A stretch of DNA of 64,000 nt. Origin: Helianthus annuus (Eukaryota; Streptophyta; Magnoliopsida; Asterales; Asteraceae). The position numbers were made by a program, and so were the translations under genes. Shown in pieces: positions 32,463 through 44,788 of this stretch. The stretch spans positions 85,269,775-85,333,774 of the forward strand of contig NC_035433.2 in assembly GCF_002127325.2 (NCBI RefSeq), in the 5' to 3' direction. Position 1 is the stretch's first letter. Each line of letters opens with the position of its first letter. A model generated the notes under the pieces. It had not been told where the DNA came from. It saw nothing but the letters and a program-made list of their open reading frames with translations, and ran no database searches.

Positions 32463-35400
32463 TTAAGTCTTCGCCTTCGACTGCAATATTTGAACGAGTA
32501 ACCAAAGTATATCCATCCGATGAACGTTTCTGTTATTTTGTCCCTGCAAACATCATTTCAAATATCTCAATAACACATAAAAATCTCGACCCGTTTACTT
32601 ATAACTTATAAATGGGTCAATTTTCATTTATTTTAACAATATAAAGTAATACCTCAACAACAAAACACATCCTTGTTTTATCACCATCGGGTTCTGTTAC
32701 GCCTTTTAGAATGGTGAGACCCAAGCTTCTTATGGCATCCGCTATCTCAAGAAAATGGACGTCTTCTTCACACGTCATCTGCATTCATGAAAATATATAA
32801 AAAATAAATAAATAAATAGTTCTTAGTAGCCGAAAAATAGATATTTAAAATTTACAACACTAATTACCGACATACCTCCACCAGCATTTGGCCATTTGTA
32901 CCGATGTTTTCTACTGTTACGGGACAAACTTTCATGTTGTTCCCGACCTCCATTGCCCAACTCGAACCCTGCTCGTGATTTGATGAACCTTGTATGCCAT
33001 TTTTATTGCTAAGCAACTGCACAACAATAACTTTGTGAGAATTCTAAAAGTATCCCCCCCCCCCCACACACACACACATATAAGTAAAACTATGATATAC
33101 ATCGATAATATAGGGGCACATTCCTTTCGGAAACAATAATATGTTGAGAATTGTCTTGTGTGCCACATTCAAAGCAACAAATACAAATGCATTATGCAGT
33201 TCTCGCATATTTAGGACACTAACTATTTATTAAAAAAACTACTTTTCTATAGAAAGTGTTTCGGGTCATCCCAATCCAACCTGTACCAAATTACTCATAT
33301 AACCATATTTACATGTACCTTTAATTCGGCATATTTATCGATTTTGTCGGCATGCTTAGTAACACATTGCATGAAAAGCATGTGTTTGATTGTCCGTTCA
33401 AGAAGCGAATCAATGCTGCACTGCATCACAATTAACCATTTCAATAAAGTTAAAAATATATATATATACACGCGTTCGTACACACACACACACATACACG
33501 TGAAGAAAATTAACCTTCGATCCATTGGGTACAAGTTCACGGAGTTCTTTAATACGATCTTGAATAAGTTGTCGATCCCTGGGCCGAGGCCTATTACTTT
33601 CACCGGGTTTGGCCCGTTTCTTAGTGACATTAGCCCGTTCTTGTGACCTCTCTAACGACTCACCACATCTACTATGACTTGCAGACGAAAACCCTAACGA
33701 ACTTTCAAACGAGTAACAACCCGAACCGCTAGTTTGCATATCACTAAAACGAGGCTCAACCCATTTCACCGAGTTACTAAACTCACTATCGTTTTGGCAA
33801 ACATTACCCACAACCGCTTCTAGAAGATCTTCCGGCCCAGAGGTTGTCGTCAAAAGATTGCTACTACTTGTTCCCGGCATGTCATTGACTTTTTGCCAAT
33901 TGTATTCGTCGTTTTGCTTATAAAATGTGGGCCCTAGTGCTTCGTATAGCTCACATCCAGCGGGAAACTTAAAAGACGTTTTGAAGGTGTTCATGGTGTC
34001 AGTTTCGCTTTGTGATTCGATATTTTCGTTTAGCATTTGGATGTTTGAAGAGACGGGCATACATAATTCTGCATTCGGATTAAAATTTGATATCGGGTAT
34101 GATGTGTTTATTCCGTAATTTACGGAAGTAACCGTATTGTTATATGAACTTGTGTTGCTAGGCGTACACCCCGTTAACGGACTTTGTAGCTCGAGAAAGA
34201 TTTCTTGGATATGATTCACCATCTTCAAATCCTCGGGAATCTAGTAATTTTAAACAAATAGAAAAAAAATGTAAGTATAAATCATTGAAATAGTATATAA
34301 TGAATTAAAAAAACTTGTTTCAACCCGTTAACTTATAAACGGGTTGATTTAGATTATGTTTAATCTCAACGGATCGAACGGTTGTATCAAAAAATTTTAA
34401 CTGCAAAGGGAATAATCAAGTGGGTTGAAAGTCGGCTAAAATGTACTATTAGTTCATACTTACTAAATTGCTTTATTCATAAACACATTAATTATTTATA
34501 GAAATATTCAATAAAATATTTAAAATATAAGTTTTTGTGGTCAACCCAACTTGTTTTGACTTTTGACCCACTACGCAACAACCCCGACTTGCTTATTACA
34601 TGGCCTCTAAAAGATGGCCACGAATGAGAAAAAAAAAGATACACGACACGCTCGATCATCTTACATTATTAAACGAACCAAGTTGTACGACTCCATGAGG
34701 AACAACACCCACAACGGCAATTGTCTGCGAAACACAAAAACTTAAAATTATTTCATGAATCATAAACCTATTTTAGAATGAAAAGTATATTCATATTGCC
34801 ATACCAAACTCACTAAACCGGTCAAACATAATAAGTTTAGACTTTAGATGGCGTAGCCGGTTCAAAATTTTGGAACCCAAACCATTCATTTTTGTTACGG
34901 AGTTGAAGTGAGAAACCCGGCCATTTCAACTAAAGGGAAATTGGCCTGTAATAATCCCACCTGTACCTTATTGGCCATTAATAATCCCACCTCAGAATAT
35001 TCCCCCCACCAGTCCCACCTTTCACCTATTTTTCCTACAATGGTCCCCCGTTAAAAAAACTTAACGGAGTTAAGCTTTTTTCCAAATTACAAACAGATTT
35101 TTAGGGCTTTTGATCAGAACGACGATACGAGTCCATTGATGTAAAACTTGCCTCGAAACGGTGCTCCAAACGATGAAAACGGCGCTTCAATTCGGGTGTT
35201 TAAATTTCCAATTAACCAAAATCAAGTCATTTGGAGCACCATTTCGAAGTAAGTTTTACATCAATGGACTCGTATCAACGTTCTGATCAAAAGCCCTAAA
35301 AAATCTGTTTGTAATTTGGAAAAAAGCTTAACTCCGTTAAGTTTTTTTAACCGGGGGACCATTGTAGGAAAAATAGGTGAAAGGTGGGACTGGTGGGGGG

Positions 35401-37462
35401 AATATTCTGAGGTGGGATTATTAATGGCCAATAAGGTCTAGATGAGATTATTACAGGCCATTTCCCCTTTCAACTAAATATCTAATAATGTAATTAATTC
35501 CTGATTATTTATTTTCTAGTTGGATACTTGAAAACTATAATCATACAAGACCCTTAATTTGTTTTTATTCTTTTAACATTAGGTTACTAAATTTTGAAAG
35601 AAGAGAGTTGACATACCCTAATCCCGGTGGCAATTTGAGTTTTCCATCCATCAAAATCCTGAAAAACGCCAAATTGGAATATAAATTAAGACGTAAAAAT
35701 AAATGCAAACCATCACTAGGACATGATTAAAAACATTACCTCAAAGGACATGTAGGGATCGTTAACAAGCTGATCTCCGGATACCCATAGATGTTTATAT
35801 GTAACCGCAACCTGACCAACAAGTCTACATATACACACACATTTATCAAATTTGACCAGTTTACCTCTAACGGGTAAAACATGTAATATAAAACAAATAG
35901 CTAAGAAGGTCAAAAGGGTCAAGAGTCGATTTGTATTTTAAAACGTAAAAACTCGTAAATCATTTATTCAAAAAAAAAAAAAAAAGCATTATTTCTAAAA
36001 GATCAAATTGACTGACATACCCTTCCCCGAGAGAATACTGGTGATAACACATCTTCGCAATTGCAAGGCCGAGAAGGTCATCTGAAGGATCATTTTTGTC
36101 ATAATAAGCATCTTCAAAGGTCAACATCCTACAAGTTCACATCATATGTAATACCAAACAACCTAAACTGTATTAACAATAAACTTAACATACAAATACA
36201 TACATATATTCAGTTAGAGTTTTATACGTTTCAGTTCGCAGTTTGCAGTTTGAAAAAACGGACGATTTGGGTTCACGATTTCATATATATATATTTTTTT
36301 CATTTTGGAATATGTAGTTATGTGTATGAATATTATTCATGAACCATCTTTATCATTTTTAAAATTTTAAAACCAACAATTTTGAAAAAAAAAAAAAAAA
36401 AACTATAAAATAAATTTGTCAAACCGCCCAAACCACGAAACCAAATCGTTGATGTTTAGCCTGGTTTGGTTTGCGTTTTTCGAAACCATAGTTGCCGATT
36501 CGACCCAAAATTTTGTCAAAATCAGCCGAACCGGACCACGAACGCAAATCCCATATCGAAAATACAAATTACTTTTTAATTTTATTGTTACATAGTAATT
36601 TATTAGATAAATTATTATATGTTAAGTCATTATATACAATCCTACCACCCATTTACTAATTAACCGCCAATATTTTTAGCAATCTATAATCAAGAAACTG
36701 TAATTTACAAATCCCACATCAAAAGTAGGGGTGTAAACGAGCCGGGCCGAGCCCGAGCCTTCCACTACTCGAGCTCGGCTCGTGATATTTTTGTGAAGCT
36801 CGAGCTCGAGCTCGGTTCGATCCTAAAATTTTAAGCTCGAGCTCGGCTCGTAAGTAAAATCCAAAGCTCAAGTCCGGCTCGGCTCGGCTCGGCTTGAGAT
36901 GATTTGAGAACAATCTTAAACGAGTTCAAAGCTCGGCTAGAGCTCGCTTCAATATAGCTTAAATGAGTCAAAGCTCGGCTTGAGCTCGGCCCACCAATGT
37001 TATATACTATATATATATATAATTAAAATAAAATTATATTTAGGCTCGTTTAGGCTTGCGAGCCTAAACGATCTTTGTATGCAAAGCTCGAGCTGATCGG
37101 GCTCGGGCTCGTTAAAGCTCGACTTGTTCGAGCTTTTTACCGATCCGATCCCGGGTAGCTCTCGAGCCGTTGCTTCAAAAGTATATAAGATCCACTAACT
37201 AATCAGCAATCTGTATAATAGATCTAAGCAATAATCGACTAATGAATCAACCGGTTTTCAAACTACAAGCAAGAGGCATAACCATAAAACAAGAATATAT
37301 GTTATGTATATGCAGATAAACAAGACAAAAAAAAAAAAAAAAAAAAAATTAACAAACATCTTACATTTGAGGTTGAGGATTGAGTTTCCAAAAAACAGCA
37401 TAATTCCAGTGAGTGTTAAGACAAAGATTCTTGAGTGCTTGATGTAATGCACTAATCCCCAT
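32463..37462 (-). CDS. LONESOME HIGHWAY-like bHLH transcription factor, ten exons
   Basis: Exons on the minus strand, all with GT-AG junctions and consistent phase: 37462-37365, 36128-36021, 35824-35740, 35658-35617, 34724-34665, 34240-33515, 33420-33319, 33016-32876, 32778-32653, 32543-32463 (TAA). The total is 1569 nt, about 522 residues. The N-terminus MGISALHQALKNLC...WNYAVFWK and GEGLVGQVAV form the bHLH-MYC N-terminal domain of the LHW family. Exon 6 is a Ser-rich middle ending in the basic/first-helix region ESNRPRPRDRQLIQDRIKEL and VPNGSK. Exon 7 gives helix 2 (CSIDSLLERTIKHMLFMQ). Exons 8-10 form an ACT-like C-terminal region ending RMDILWLLVQILQSKAKT. The basic part lacks the full H-E-R pattern of E-box binders. 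Known LHW proteins act in the nucleus as partners of TMO5-type bHLHs in vascular cell division. By length it is nearest the bHLH157/LHL3 type, but the exact orthologue is uncertain. Confidence 0.88.
34935..35467. mobile_element. MULE-type foldback element in intron 4 of the bHLH gene
   Basis: Inverted arms of about 200-220 bp begin GGGAAATTGGCCTGTAATAA on the left and GGGGAAATGGCCTGTAATAA read backwards on the right. Both sides carry TTTCAACTAAA (34924-34934 and 35468-35478), a 9-11 bp target duplication of Mutator type. It has no ORF and could fold into a long hairpin in the pre-mRNA. Confidence 0.82.
36727..37170. repeat. GAGCTCG-rich dispersed repeat in intron 1
   Basis: Dense self-complementary GAGCTCGAGCTCG/GAGCCGAGC words from GGGGTGTAAACGAGCCG onward. 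This is a widespread plant repeat type, possibly a degenerate non-autonomous hAT element. Ends and TSD are not clear. Confidence 0.5.
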
Positions 37463-37570
37463 CTTTTTTTTTCAACAATTTTCTAAACAAATTTCTACCT
37501 CAAACTAACACATTATGACCTCAAAAACAAATTAAAAACCTAAAAATCTTTTCTTTACTATCTTCAACCC

Positions 37571-37675
37571 CTAGCTACCCCTGTAAGAGCCTCTCCCAGC
37601 CTGTTTTCTCCTTAACCCGGCTCGCCGTTTTATCGGTGGGTCAACTGTAAGATTTAACAGACTATCAATTACCAT
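37571..37675 (-). CDS. Upstream ORF (34 codons) in the bHLH leader
   Basis: ATG at 37675, stop TAG at 37573-37571, ending 108 nt before the main ATG. The peptide starts MVIDSLLNLTVDPP and continues into a very basic part (KRRAGLRRKQ), ending GSYRGS. Arabidopsis LHW-family genes carry conserved peptide uORFs (CPuORF6-9, from memory), so a basic peptide uORF in this leader is expected to control translation of the transcription factor. Conservation of this peptide is not tested here. The leader boundary is also inferred. Confidence 0.6.
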   Translation of the reverse strand: MVIDSLLNLTVDPPIKRRAGLRRKQAGRGSYRGS

Positions 37676-38298
37676 TCTCCTTCCCCCTATTTCTTACAAA
37701 CCCTAACCCTATTATAATTTCTTCAAAAAGATACACACAATTCACCAAAAGGTAGCAACTTTATTGAATTAACATTCACAAGATCCATTTTTGCATAAAG
37801 ATACACATTCAATTCAAGATTTTGGATTGATGAATGATAAAGATTTCAAGAAAGTAAAGATTTTTGAAAGAAATTTAACTAATATCAAACGACATGGATG
37901 AAATAAGTGTAAAGATTGAATCTTTTTCAATACCCAATTTTTTATTTTCTTGAAATTTGATAAAAATTTGCTTAAAATTTGCTTAAAATTTTAAAGAAAA
38001 TAAAAAAGATTTGAACTTTATGCAAGAAATGACTGATCTTTGTGGTGGGGAGTTTCAAATGGGGTTTATAAACAGAGTGTAGCTATTATTTTTTTTTCTG
38101 AATAAAGTTTAGAAAACACCCCCTTTAAGTTTTGAAAAGTTGCAATATGGTACATTGGTTATGACCATATTTGCAAATTGACCCCATTTTTTTTGTTAAA
38201 GTTTTTCAAGAATGAGGGGTACACCTAAAGTGTGTGTTTGTTTGTACAATTGTTTTTGGGTTCTCTATGGTTATCATTTTTGTGATGTTATGAGTGGC

Positions 38299-38306
38299 TT
38301 TTTATA
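38299..38306 (-). promoter_or_regulatory. Candidate TATA box of the bHLH gene
   Basis: TATAAAAA on the minus strand in the context CTCTATAAAAAGCC, about 840 bp before the main start codon. This would give a long leader containing the uORF. Other AT-rich candidates exist. Confidence 0.35.
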
Positions 38307-38309
38307 GAG

Positions 38310-39870
38310 TCTTATTCTTATGGCAAACAATATGATGTCTCAAGTTACAATAATGTCTCATATTTCCATATCATCATTCATATATCTCTATCATCTTTCT
38401 TACTCACCCTTTTAAGAATTATAATAAAAATAATCATAATTAAACTATTCACCAATGATTTTTATAGCTAAAAGTTAGGACACCAACAAAACACTTCAAT
38501 TTTCATTATGTCATGTACAATTTATACACTAGTGTGACCACTTTCATGTGTGATTTTTACAGGGTAAAAATAAAAAAATATTTTTATTACTATAATATAT
38601 TTACTATTTGTTTGTGATGATCGTATGCCCTCGTTGATCTCTTCTCTTCACTGACGTTTGAGAGTTATTTTTAAAGTCATATATTAATTAATATAATCAA
38701 ATATGGGTCGTAAGCAAAATTAGACTTTAAGAAAACTTAAACTATATATTTTTCCGAGACTATTCGGATCATGAATTGCTTAGGATCTCAAAGATACTTG
38801 ATTTTCATTTGGTGTTTGTTGAAGGTACTTGGTTTAATTTGATTGTGAAAGAATCCAAACATCATAAGTACAAAATTAGATTGACAAAAGAGGGCATGAA
38901 ATGATACTTGTCGGATTTTTCATTTGAATTAATTACCAACCTTGTCTAGGAATATGCTAAAATGTCAACCTCTCTTGGACATGGGATTAGAAAATAGGTT
39001 TAGTGTTCCTACTTTGCTAACATTAATCATATTTTTTTGTTTTGTTTCCATTTCATTATATAGTTGAAATGACCAAAATTTGAATAAATATTTTTTTTTT
39101 AAATCTCCATCAACTAAAGAAACCTAGGATTTATAAATTTTAAAATATATGTATGTTAACCCTCAGGAAATCAAGGGTTAGTAACAATTATTTGGGTAAG
39201 TTTTTGAATACTCTTTAAAAAGTTGTATTTTGACCATAATTCAAAGTCAAATGAAGGTTTTAAGCACAAAATATAAGGGATTAATTAGGTTTTTCTTTTT
39301 GTCTTGTAAGATAAAAAATGTTTGATTTTATAGATCACCTATTGTGAAAAAAGGGTTAATTTTGGCTGATGAAAAGAAATGTTGATTTTCAGTTTTGTGG
39401 AAAAAAAATCAACCAACAAGAGCTTTGCCCCCACCATTTGTCGTGAGTAGATTTAAATCTATTTTTAAGTGTGTACGTTCCTCGTCCGCTAACCCGTTTT
39501 AGAGCTTAACGTAAAGAAATTTTGACGTAAAGTATTTGGAGTAGAAAGAGACTCCTCTTAAAGATTAAGAGTTCAAGCCTCGGAAAACAATATTGTCTTT
39601 TAAAATATATAATATAAATATAAAATGACTTGTAAAAGTAATCTTCGTTTTCTATATAGCTGAATTTCAGCTATATAAAATTTCAGTTTTCTATATAGCT
39701 GAAAATTTGTATGTATTTATTAGACATGAGTAAAATGGAATTACCTTTTTCAATTATATTTTACATGTAAAATGCTTTATACAAAACTAAATTAGAAATA
39801 AAACAAACTAAATAGCTGAAAATTTGTATGTATTTATTAGACATGAGTAAGAGTACTAGCATGTATAGTT
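38310..39870. other. AT-rich intergenic DNA upstream of the bHLH gene
   Basis: No gene seen. A 38-bp direct repeat (TAGCTGAAAATTTGTATG...) occurs at 39696-39733 and 39813-39850. Confidence 0.5.
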
Positions 39871-39880
39871 TTATATTGTA

Positions 39881-40202
39881 GAGTTAATTGCTCGGATGGT
39901 CCTTGTGGTTTCAAGTTTTTTCACGTTTAGTCCCCACCTTTTGAAAATTGCAGGTATGCTCCCTATAGTTTGTCATTTTGTTACTCGGATAGTCCCTGGG
40001 TAAATGTCAGTTAGTTTGGAAATAGCATGTATGCTCCCTATGGTTTGTCATTTTGTTACTCGTATAGTCCCCAGAGTAAATGTTGGGGGACTATCCGAGT
40101 AACAAAATGACAAACCATAGGGAGCATACATGCTATTTTCAAAAGGTGGGGACTAAACGTGAAAAAACCTGAAACCACAGGGACCATCCGAGCAATTAAC
40201 TC
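39881..40202. mobile_element. MULE-type MITE, 322 bp
   Basis: The perfect 9-bp TSD TATATTGTA lies at 39872-39880 and 40203-40211. Long inverted ends read GAGTTAATTGCTCGGATGGT and, reversed from the right, GAGTTAATTGCTCGGATGGT. The interior is a partly duplicated GGACTAT/ATAGTCC foldback. No ORF. Confidence 0.9.
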
Positions 40203-40211
40203 TATATTGTA

Positions 40212-41436
40212 TTTAATACATGTACTTTTTTATATATTTTTGAAAATATATATATTCGTATATACAACTATTTTGCTGACTCTCTTTTTCTACATAATAA
40301 GTTATTAGGTCATATCGAAATCTGAAAATATTTTTGAAAAGTTTAATCCACTGAGATTTTGTTGTCTCTTTTATTCTAGGTTTTCTGTTCCTTTGATTAT
40401 TTGTTGTTTGTTTTATATACTTGGAGTCAAGTAAAAAGAATGACATCATGTAAACAATAAACATATTTTTTTAATGAAAATAAACTCTAGAATATAAAAG
40501 TCAATTAATTAAAATTTACCAATAAAAATAATAATAAGTTTCGGAAAGCATGGCTAGTGATGCTAATGATGATGGGCCATTTTTAAGTTTATATATGAAA
40601 AAGAAGATTGTGGATGAAATATATCATAAAAGTACAATGATCCCATGCCTTTTTACTTTCTTTAATTTTTAGGTGATTATAAAATTATTTTGGTCAAATT
40701 GAACGTTGAATTTCTGTTCAAATTAGGCCACGTTGATTGACTAATACATTTTCTTAATTTACGTGATGTAATCTAAAATCAAATCTCAATTGAATTCATT
40801 TAATTTTATTATAAATTTGTCACCAAATGAAAGTATTTATACATAACAAATATTAAGTATAAAAATATATCAAACATATATAATGAAAGTATTTATACAT
40901 AACAAATATTAAGTATAAAAATATATCAAACACATATATAATTATACGTGTTACATTACATAAGGTTAACTATCTCACTTTCTTTCATATTGTATTACAC
41001 AAGTACTTATACATATTGCATTACATAAACAATTTATACATATTGCATTACATATAGAAAATAACGTCCAATGTAACCGTATAACCATTTCACTTTCTTT
41101 CCCCAAATTGTTTGACGAACACTACATACAAATTTATGTGGTTCTTATATGTTCCATAGTTAAAACTGATTTCCGTATTTAACCGGACACATATTAACAA
41201 TATGCTAAATATTATTATTATTATTATATGTAGACGATAAATTATTATTCCAAAATTTTACCTAACTTGGCCTAATTATTTAAAAGATTCTAAAGATATA
41301 TGGTTATTTTATATAAAGTGAAGATGAATTAAATGAACTGATCTTATGTTGATTTTACAAAAACAGAAGTGAATTGCTTAATTTTGTGCATAGGACTAAA
41401 GCATATTGTTATAATGTTCATTTAATTCTAAATATT
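40212..41436. other. AT-rich intergenic DNA
   Basis: Apart from the 56-bp tandem duplication I see no gene or element. Confidence 0.45.
40826..40938. repeat. Two-copy 56-bp tandem duplication
   Basis: AATGAAAGTATTTATACATA and the following bases repeat at 40826 and 40882, almost identical. Confidence 0.85.
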
Positions 41437-41453
41437 AATTAAACCAATGATAC

Positions 41454-41756
41454 TTTTTTTTGAACGGCCAACAAACTCAATCCCGAGCACTCTCGGGGCA
41501 CCCACTGGACAAACGGAGTACTCCGAGAGTAACCCGAGTCCACCACCAATTCCGGGGAAAACCCGGTAACCCACCCGCCCGTAGGCACGACGGTGAAATT
41601 ACCAGTAAAACCCGTTTGGCTCAAGGATCCAACCCAGGTTTCCCTGAGTCTCCTATCATTGCCCACCAATGACTCACTCTGCACCAAGTGGGAGTCGAAC
41701 CTGCATCTCTCAAGAGAAATGCAAGCTCTCCACCACTTGATCTAGAGATCATTGGC
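41454..41756 (-). mobile_element. tRNA-derived SINE
   Basis: About 303 bp on the minus strand. It has a pol III B-box GGTTCGACTCC (reverse of 41691-41701), a weaker A-box-like TAGATCAAGTGG before it, and an A-tail (T-run on the plus strand at 41454-41460). A 17-bp target duplication AATTAAACCAATGATAC lies at 41437-41453 and 41757-41773. The long TSD plus internal pol III boxes make a SINE the best reading. Confidence 0.85.
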
Positions 41757-41773
41757 AATTAAACCAATGATAC

Positions 41774-42720
41774 TAACTTTTATTATAACATATTTACACC
41801 TGCATGCATGCATCTTACTTACGTATAACTTTTTGTACTATTAGGTGATCCTGGACAAGACTTAATATCTTTTATAAAACATTAAACTCAACCACTTGAA
41901 GAGGAACACCATTATGTCCACCATGGAACTATATCATTTACAAACATAGGAGAAGCATTTGTTATTAAGATTGCAACCCTTCGTAAATTCGGATAAAGAT
42001 CCGTGTACAGTGATAACTTACACGATTAACTAAGCACACAAGATCATATTGCTACGACCTTGAAGAATCAGAAAAAATAGAGCTTAAACGTTATGTTTGT
42101 GATATTAGTAGTTAAAATAAAATCAAATAGTTTTCAGTTAAAAGATTGAAAATGCATGTTGTTATTCCAGCTAGAGTGGTAGTTGTTATTTTGTTATGTT
42201 CTTTATCTTCTTCATCATGTCCTTTTAATGACTTGAAAGTAAAATATTAATTTGTATATGGTTAGGGAACCAAAATCATAAAAGGTAGATTTTATAGCAT
42301 GGCTTTTAGTAACACTGTAATCTTAGGAGGATGACTATTGGGTCTCCTAGATCATGAGTGGTGTTCTCTTTCTCCCTATGAAATAAGTCAATATGGATGG
42401 CTTCAAAAGTATATTATTAGTGCTACATTTTAAGTGTAATATATGTTTATCTAATTTATAATAAACTGGATACTAAATCCAAAATAGTATTCTAGCATTT
42501 GATATGGAAAAAATCTAAGTATACCGTTATCTTCGGTCAATCATCAATCAAGTCAGTTTCTTGCAACATATATTATTTTGGAAAAGGTTTTTTCAGTTAT
42601 ATATCCTTTTGTTTTGTAGAAATGGACTTAAAAATATACACGAGTATAAGAATTAGATAAGCAATTCTGATTATAATGAAGTATTGCATATACGATAGGA
42701 AAGTTACGTCACAATGGAAG
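41774..42720. other. Intergenic, no gene seen
   Basis: AT-rich sequence without a supported gene or repeat. Confidence 0.4.
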
Positions 42721-42721
42721 G

Positions 42722-43115
42722 TAAACGGGCAACAAGCTGCGCCATAATCCTGTTTTGAATAGCAATTCCAATTCTACGAAAAATAAAACTCTAGTTCTTC
42801 GTCATCAAGAAATTGTTGTGCACAACCTTCCACTCTATCCAGGAAATCGACAGCTTCATGGGCAAGGGACCCGAAAGTATCAAAAACAAAGGGAATGAAG
42901 ACATCTTGATTCTCAGCACAAGCTTTTTCATATTTAGCAACTTTCCTTGATTCTGCCTTCAACACAGCCTGGCTAACCACGAAAAGGTTTTCTCTGAGCC
43001 CAACAAGGGGGGGACACCTCCGTAAGATCTACACAAGCGTATTTCCCATCTGCCTAACCAAACACAAGAACATCCGTTGGCCGAAGAGTGCACCTTCCTT
43101 CAAATATAATAAATT
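42722..43115 (-). pseudogene. Fragment of a repeat-associated plant protein family
   Basis: The minus strand reads SPLVGLRENLF-like text, then VSQAVLKAESRKVAKYEKAC, FIPFVFDTFGSLAHEAVDFL, and after a frameshift RRIGIAIQNRIMAQLVARLP. I recognise this wording from many short predicted proteins scattered in plant genomes, often next to non-LTR retrotransposons, but I cannot assign a function. The N-terminal part is frameshifted and no start can be supported. Confidence 0.45.
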
Positions 43116-43871
43116 TATATTGCAGACGGAAATACACTTTTAGAGACGTGCGGTACATTTGATGGTCAAGAAATAATAATGTATTTTCCAATAAACCTTT
43201 GTCTATTCATAAGATAGTAGAAGATATCAAAGCCCTTAGTTTGTTTTGGGTCAAGCAAGCATAGATCCAAGTTGGGTAGCTTGGAGTGGCATCATTGGAG
43301 TAATTTTTCTGGTTTTTAAGCTTTACATGTATTTCTAATTCTGTTTAGTGTATCCCAGTCCGGGGTTGAGATTCTGTACAAACAGTGCTAACTATAAGAA
43401 CCGTAAGAACAGATTTGAACCATTGATAGTTTAAATCAAGGGTTATGGTTGATTATAAATGAAACCCTTATAATTAAGAATTAGTACTAATAAGTTAGGG
43501 GTAATTATGTAAAATTGCTAGTCATTTGACATTTTCAGTTAAATACAAATTCCACCAAGGTTTATTAAACTAAAATAACTTTTATATACTTCATTATTTT
43601 TTTTAAAAAAATATACCATAAAATCAAGTATTTTATTTATCTTTAATATGAGTACCATATTGCTATACTTTTTTTTTTATTTATAAAAGTAACTTTTAAA
43701 AAGTTACCAAAAGTTGTTTTATAATTGTGCTGATAATGTGCTGATTATGTGTTAATTACAATATAATTGCCCATCGAGATATTTCATAAAATTTGTTAAA
43801 TATTCTTCCCATAAGATTTTATCCTGCTTGAAGGTGATTTGAATCAGCACTTTGAAAACTAACCAAAACGT
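43116..43871. other. Intergenic, no gene seen
   Basis: AT-rich; nothing supported. Confidence 0.4.
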
Positions 43872-43879
43872 GTATTAAC

Positions 43880-44036
43880 CAGGGGCGGACCTAGGTTAAG
43901 CCCAAGGTAGGCGGGCGCACCCCTTGAAAAAAAAAATTAGTGTGTATTTTAGGCAAAAAACCCGACCGCACCCCTTGAAAATATGCTTGAGCCACTCATC
44001 CGCACCCCCAGCAAATAATTCCTGGGTCCGCTACTG
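43880..44036. mobile_element. hAT-type MITE, 157 bp
   Basis: The perfect 8-bp TSD GTATTAAC lies at 43872-43879 and 44037-44044. Inverted ends are CAGGGGCGGACCTAGG (left) and CAGTAGCGGACCCAGG (right, reversed). TSD length and the CAG start fit hAT. Confidence 0.9.
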
Positions 44037-44044
44037 GTATTAAC

Positions 44045-44780
44045 AACACTTTAAAAACATACCAGCACATATGCTAACAACACTTTAAAAACATATCAGC
44101 ACATGTGCTAACAGAACTTTAGAAACATACCAGCACATGTGTAAACAACACATTAAAAACATACTGAAAAAAATAAGTAGCATATGTTTTAGCAGCACTT
44201 GAAAAACAAGCACAACAGGGAATTAAATTTTTTTTTTGCTGCACTTGAAAAACAAGCACAACAGGAAACTAAATTTATGTAAATACACATGCTAACTGCG
44301 TAATGGAAAATTAATTTCAAGTTTTTATTTTAGTTTATCTGTTTATTTCTTTATTTGAATTCTTGGTACTTATCTTTATTGACTTTTATCTTAGTTTAAA
44401 ACAATCATATAGTTGTAATAATTTGTTACAAAGTGTTGATTAACAAATTGCCTATTGTTGGCGGAGATTGTGCTGATTAACAAAGTGCCTATTGTTGCGA
44501 TTTGTGAAGATTGTGCTGATTTACAAAGTGCCTGTTGTTGCAAAATTTTCAAATTTTGATTTGAAATGGTGCATAAATATAGGGGATAATTAAAATTTGG
44601 AATTAATTAAATTCAAAAAATAGAGTGATAAAGTCTAAAATACCCTTGTCTAGTTTTTTTAATGAAAGACACATGTCTAATAGTGGTTGGTTCTTATAGT
44701 TCTTACACATATTGAGGTTTGTATTTGATCCCATCTCTCCCAATCCGATAGCTCCTTGCTATTTGGTCTGTTTTTATCTT
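44045..44780. other. Intergenic with short ACATACCAGCACAT repeats
   Basis: About 44040-44280 holds several copies of CACTTTAAAAACATACCAGCA-like and CACTTGAAAAACAAGCACAAC-like words in loose tandem. No gene. Confidence 0.5.
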
Positions 44781-44788
44781 TAATAAAA

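Noticed and set aside
33056..33080. C-run followed by CA repeat as a regulatory site
   Set aside because: Simple sequence within intron 7 of the bHLH gene; no support for function.
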